DNA of 8,445 bases, taken from the NCBI GenBank assembly GCA_029555885.1, contig JAKPQT010000100.1:1-8445 (forward strand). Direction: 5' to 3'. How positions within the stretch are numbered: the first letter of the stretch is position 1; every line of letters starts with the position of its first letter. This DNA comes from Chloroflexota bacterium. Lineage in GTDB: Bacteria; Chloroflexota; Anaerolineae; CG2-30-64-16. Made by a program: the position numbers and the translations under genes. The notes under the pieces were generated by a model. It ran no database searches. It was not told the origin of the DNA and was given only the letters and a program-made list of their open reading frames with translations. Of the stretch, positions 6,160 through 8,445 are shown piece after piece.

Positions 6160-7003
6160 ACTTTCGGCCTTCCTGGTGCGTGCTCGGGGGGTGCGGCTGC
6201 CCCGTCAAGGCGTCCCCCAGGGTCGTGACCGCGAGGACGGTCAGGGTGATGGCGAGGCCGGGGAACGCGCTGGCCCACGGCGCGGTCGCAAGATAGCCGC
6301 GGCCCTCGAAGAGCATCAGGCCCCACTCAGGCGTGGGTGGGGCCGCGCCCAGCCCCAGGAAGCCGAGCGCCGCAACGCTGATGATCGCCCGGCCGAAGTC
6401 CAGCGTCGCCAGCGCGAGCAGCGGCGAGAACACCGCGGGCAGGAGGTGACGCGCCAGGATGTGCGGCGCGGCGCCGCCGAGCGCGACCGCGGCTTCGATG
6501 AACGGCGCGCTGTGCAGCGTCAGCACGAGGCTGCGGACGAGCCGCGCGTACCCCGGAATCGACGATATGCCGACCGCCACTGCCAGTGCGGTCAGTCCAG
6601 GTCCCATCAGCGCGACCACGAGCAGCGCGAGCAGCAGCGCGGGGAAGGCCAGCAGCACGTCCATCAGGCCGACCCACGCCTGGCTCACCCACCCCTGCGC
6701 ATAGCCAGCCAGCAGGCCGATCACCGTGCCCGCAACGAGGGCGAGCCCCACGGCGGCCGTCGCTACCAGAAGCGTGACCCGGCTGCCGTAGAGGATGCGG
6801 CTCAGGAGGTCGCGGCCGTAGAAGTCGGCGCCCAGCGGATGCGCCGGCGAGGGCGGCGCGAGCTGCGCGGCCAGGTCAATGGCGTCCGGCGGGGCAGGGG
6901 CCAGCCACGGCGCAAGCAGTGCGGCCAGCAGGATCGCGAGCAGGCCACCGGCCGCAACCGCCGCAAGCGGCTGCTCGCGCACGCGCTGGCGCAACTGCCT
7001 CAT
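6158..7003 (-). CDS. ABC transporter permease, DppC/OppC type (281 aa)
   Basis: One of the two membrane subunits of a peptide/nickel-type ABC importer. A short cytoplasmic N-terminus precedes a hydrophobic segment (about 13-36). The family's LGADFYGRDLLSRILYGSR (57-75) follows, then several membrane helices from about 76 to 265. The EAA loop that docks on the ATPase is EAAVALGGAAPHILARHLLP (170-189), followed by LGFLGLGA (213-220) and PEWGLML (225-231). Its ATG overlaps the upstream permease stop by four bases (ATGA), so the two are translationally coupled. The C-terminus is unusual: after FPGLAITLTVLAVTTLGDAL, where relatives normally continue into an RDALDP-like tail, it reads TGQPHPPSTHQEGRK and stops inside the edge of the REP-like hairpin. 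No ATPase or binding-protein gene is adjacent. Dipeptide, oligopeptide, nickel and other substrates are all possible. Confidence 0.93.
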   Translation of the reverse strand: MRQLRQRVREQPLAAVAAGGLLAILLAALLAPWLAPAPPDAIDLAAQLAPPSPAHPLGADFYGRDLLSRILYGSRVTLLVATAAVGLALVAGTVIGLLAGYAQGWVSQAWVGLMDVLLAFPALLLALLVVALMGPGLTALAVAVGISSIPGYARLVRSLVLTLHSAPFIEAAVALGGAAPHILARHLLPAVFSPLLALATLDFGRAIISVAALGFLGLGAAPPTPEWGLMLFEGRGYLATAPWASAFPGLAITLTVLAVTTLGDALTGQPHPPSTHQEGRK

Positions 7004-7941
7004 TGCCAGCCTGCCCGCGGGTCGAGCCAGCCCGCCGCGAGGTCGACGGCCAGGTTCGCCAGCACGTAGGTCAGCGCGACGACGAGCGCGACCCCCTGCA
7101 CCAGGGGCAGGTCGCGCCAGAGGATCGCGTCGACGAGCAGCTTGCCCAGGCCGGGCCGGTTGAACAGCGTCTCGGTGACGACGGTGCCGCCCAGCAGGAA
7201 GCCGAGCTGCAAGCCCGCCACCGTCAGCACGGGCACCACTGCGTTGCGTGCGACGTGGCGCAGCAGAACCCGCCGCGACGGCACCCCACGCGCCCGCGCG
7301 GCCAGGATGTAAGGCTCATCGAGGATGTCGATCAGACTGGCGCGGGTCAGGCGGGCGATAGGCCCTGCGGAGGCAAAGCCCAGCACGAACGCGGGCAGCA
7401 CGAGGTTGCGCCAGCCATCGGCCCCGCCGGACGGCAGCCACCCCAACCGCACGCTGAACAGCCAGATGAGCAGCAGGCCTGACCAGAACACCGGCACCGC
7501 GACGCCGGTCACGGCCAGCGCGCTGGCGAGCCGGTCGCGGGCGCTGCCCGGCCGGCTGCCCGCGGCCAGCCCGAGGCCCAGCCCCAGGACGAGCGCCCAG
7601 GCGAACGCGGCGCCGGCCAGGGCGAAGGTGTGCGCGGCCTGTTCGCGGACCAGCGCGGCCACGGGCCGGCCGTTGAACAGGCTCATCCCCAGCTCACCCC
7701 GCAGCAGGTTCGCCAGCCAGGTCGCATACTGTGTCGTCAGCGGCCGGTCCAGGCCTAATTCGGCCCGCAGCGCGGCCACCGCGTCGGGCGACGCGCCCGC
7801 ACGGGCCAGCATCGTTTCTGCGGGATCGCCGGGCAGCAGGTGCACGAGCGCGAAGATGAGCGTGACCACGGCCCACAGGGTGAGCGTGCCCGTCAGCAGG
7901 CGGCGGCGCAGGAAGGTGATATCGAAACCCCGTTTGCTCAT
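7000..7941 (-). CDS. ABC transporter permease, DppB/OppB type (313 aa)
   Basis: First membrane subunit of the same importer. The N-terminal helix (about 12-35) ends in HLLPGDPAETML (34-45), the classic DppB opening. GRPVAALVREQAAHTFALAG (91-110) leads into the permease core. The EAA-like docking loop is EPYILAARARGVPSRRVLLRH (from 209), followed by LGFLLGGTVVTETLFNRPGLGKLL (from 246), strongly diagnostic of this family. It ends near AGWLDPRAGWQ, a normal C-terminus. The ATG at 7941 has GGAGG 13 bases upstream (7959-7955), somewhat far, and TAGGG directly before the start; no better in-frame start is visible. Being the first gene of its transcript is odd, because Dpp/Opp operons generally begin with the solute-binding protein. 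Here the upstream neighbour is a divergent VOC gene, so binding protein and ATPases must be encoded elsewhere if the transporter works. Confidence 0.94.
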   Translation of the reverse strand: MSKRGFDITFLRRRLLTGTLTLWAVVTLIFALVHLLPGDPAETMLARAGASPDAVAALRAELGLDRPLTTQYATWLANLLRGELGMSLFNGRPVAALVREQAAHTFALAGAAFAWALVLGLGLGLAAGSRPGSARDRLASALAVTGVAVPVFWSGLLLIWLFSVRLGWLPSGGADGWRNLVLPAFVLGFASAGPIARLTRASLIDILDEPYILAARARGVPSRRVLLRHVARNAVVPVLTVAGLQLGFLLGGTVVTETLFNRPGLGKLLVDAILWRDLPLVQGVALVVALTYVLANLAVDLAAGWLDPRAGWQ

Positions 7942-7965
7942 CCCTATGCACTGGCCTCCGCGGCC

Positions 7966-7994
7966 ATTGTATGCCGTTTCGCGCGAGGGGCCAA
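7966..7994 (-). promoter_or_regulatory. Possible promoter of the permease pair
   Basis: On the minus strand TTGGCC (7994-7989), a 17-base spacer and TACAAT (7971-7966) make a plausible sigma-70-type promoter. The predicted start near 7959 would leave a leader of under 20 bases beginning about at GGAGG. The -35 matches the consensus only in its first half, so this is a moderate call. Confidence 0.45.
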
Positions 7995-7998
7995 GCTG

Positions 7999-8021
7999 TG
8001 CTATGCTCCGAGCGGAGCATA
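7999..8021 (+). promoter_or_regulatory. Extended -10 with overlapping dyad ahead of the VOC gene
   Basis: TGCTATGCT (7999-8007) fits an extended -10 element; no good -35 is visible at the right distance. TATGCTCC (8002-8009) and GGAGCATA (8014-8021) form a perfect 8-bp inverted repeat around GAGC, covering the -10 and probable transcription start. This is a good place for a repressor operator; as RNA it would be only a partial 5' hairpin. The strong ribosome-binding site AAGGAGG (8025-8031) follows at once. Confidence 0.5.
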
Positions 8022-8038
8022 CTGAAGGAGGAGGCTAT

Positions 8039-8445
8039 ATGACAACGACGTTGGGGACGACCACGGTGACGCAGGTCGCGATCGTGGTGCGAGACATCGA
8101 GGCGAAGGCGCGGGCCTGGGCGGAGGTGCTGGGGATGCCCGTGCCGCCGGTCATCATCACCGACCCGGAAGAAGTGGCGCAGACGAAGTACAACGGACAG
8201 CCGTCCACCGCACGGGCCAAGCTGGCCTTCTTCAAGCTCGGCCAGGTGTCGCTGGAACTCATCGAACCCATCGGCGAGCCGAGCACATGGAACGACCAGC
8301 TCGTGCAGCACGGCGAAAGCCTGCATCACATCGCGTTCCAGGTCGACGGCATGGCGCGGCTGTTGCCGCTGCTGGCCGAGGACGGCATGTCCACGGTGCA
8401 GCGGGGCGAGTACACTGGCGGGCGCTATGCGTATGTGGATGCTAC
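8039..8445 (+). CDS. VOC-superfamily protein (glyoxalase / methylmalonyl-CoA epimerase-like), N-terminal 135 residues, cut by window end
   Basis: Vicinal-oxygen-chelate fold metalloprotein family. The first beta-alpha-beta-beta-beta unit is VTQVAIVVRDIEAKARAWAE (from 10), with ARAKLAFFKLGQVSLELIEP (58-77). The second unit begins at ESLHHIAFQVDG (93-104). Likely metal ligands are Glu73 (SLELIEP) and His96 or His97 (LHHIAF). The first ligand position, usually His in methylmalonyl-CoA epimerase and glyoxalase I (xHIAIxV), is Gln12 here. The WNDQLVQHGESLHHIAFQVD stretch is like that of epimerase-type and 4-hydroxyphenylpyruvate-dioxygenase-like VOC proteins. The ATG at 8039 has the near-perfect AAGGAGG at 7-base spacing. 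It is divergent from the permease pair. The exact reaction cannot be told, and the C-terminal metal ligands are beyond the right edge. Confidence 0.88.
   Translation, partial: MTTTLGTTTVTQVAIVVRDIEAKARAWAEVLGMPVPPVIITDPEEVAQTKYNGQPSTARAKLAFFKLGQVSLELIEPIGEPSTWNDQLVQHGESLHHIAFQVDGMARLLPLLAEDGMSTVQRGEYTGGRYAYVDA

Noticed and set aside
5873..7069. 398-codon open frame on the plus strand across the permease region
   Set aside because: It is antisense to the clearly conserved DppC coding frame, begins inside the P450 gene, and its product is Arg/Gln/Gly-rich low-complexity sequence typical of a GC-rich shadow frame.
8003..8038. Upstream in-frame ATG at 8003 for the VOC gene
   Set aside because: It lies within the -10/dyad and has no ribosome-binding site, while the ATG at 8039 has AAGGAGG at ideal spacing.
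1..8445. CRISPR array, tRNA/rRNA genes, insertion sequence or prophage genes
   Set aside because: I saw no regularly spaced direct repeats, cloverleaf sequences or transposase/integrase motifs in any frame; the only repeats are the 15-bp array and the REP-like hairpin.

Overview
This GC-rich window (about two thirds G+C, with G/C strongly preferred at third codon positions) looks like the chromosome of a high-GC, free-living bacterium. The gene mix is DAP decarboxylase, TetR regulator, SDR, DegV, bacterial P450, Dpp-type permeases and a VOC protein, together with intergenic hairpins carrying a GGCTTTAGCC core. This would suit a Chloroflexota-like lineage, but taxonomy cannot be fixed from the sequence alone and that placement is a low-confidence inference. 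Two genes are cut by the window edges: lysA at the left and a VOC gene at the right.

Layout. (1) Positions 1-1001, minus strand: N-terminal 333 residues of lysA, with a clear sigma-70-type promoter. (2) Positions 1002-1337: a gene-free divergent region. It holds the lysA promoter, an array of four 15-bp repeats in two inverted pairs, and then an extended -10 promoter followed by a perfect 14-bp palindrome in front of a tetR gene. (3) Positions 1338-6032, plus strand: a compact four-gene cluster of a TetR regulator, a 601-residue fusion of an extended SDR and a classical SDR, a DegV-family fatty-acid-binding-like protein and a soluble cytochrome P450. The intergenic gaps are 57, 24 and 18 bases, so the cluster is probably one operon. 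(4) Positions 6033-6157: a convergent intergenic space with a long REP-like hairpin. (5) Positions 6158-7941, minus strand: two overlapping DppC/DppB-type permease genes, with no binding protein or ATPase gene beside them. (6) Positions 7942-8038: divergent promoters, with a dyad overlapping the plus-strand -10. (7) Positions 8039-8445: the start of a VOC-superfamily (glyoxalase / methylmalonyl-CoA epimerase-like) gene.

How the parts may work together. The TetR protein probably represses its own promoter through the palindrome just downstream of the -10, and with it the downstream genes. Those genes encode three oxidoreductase domains (two SDR, one P450) and a protein of a lipid-binding family. 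The simplest inference is an inducible module acting on a fatty-acyl, isoprenoid or steroid-like hydrophobic substrate; the substrate is unknown. This SDR-SDR / DegV / P450 combination is the most novel-looking system in the window. The other points of interest are the interlocked repeats between lysA and tetR, a stem that could hide the SDR ribosome-binding site, and the orphan permease pair whose stop codon abuts a REP-like hairpin.
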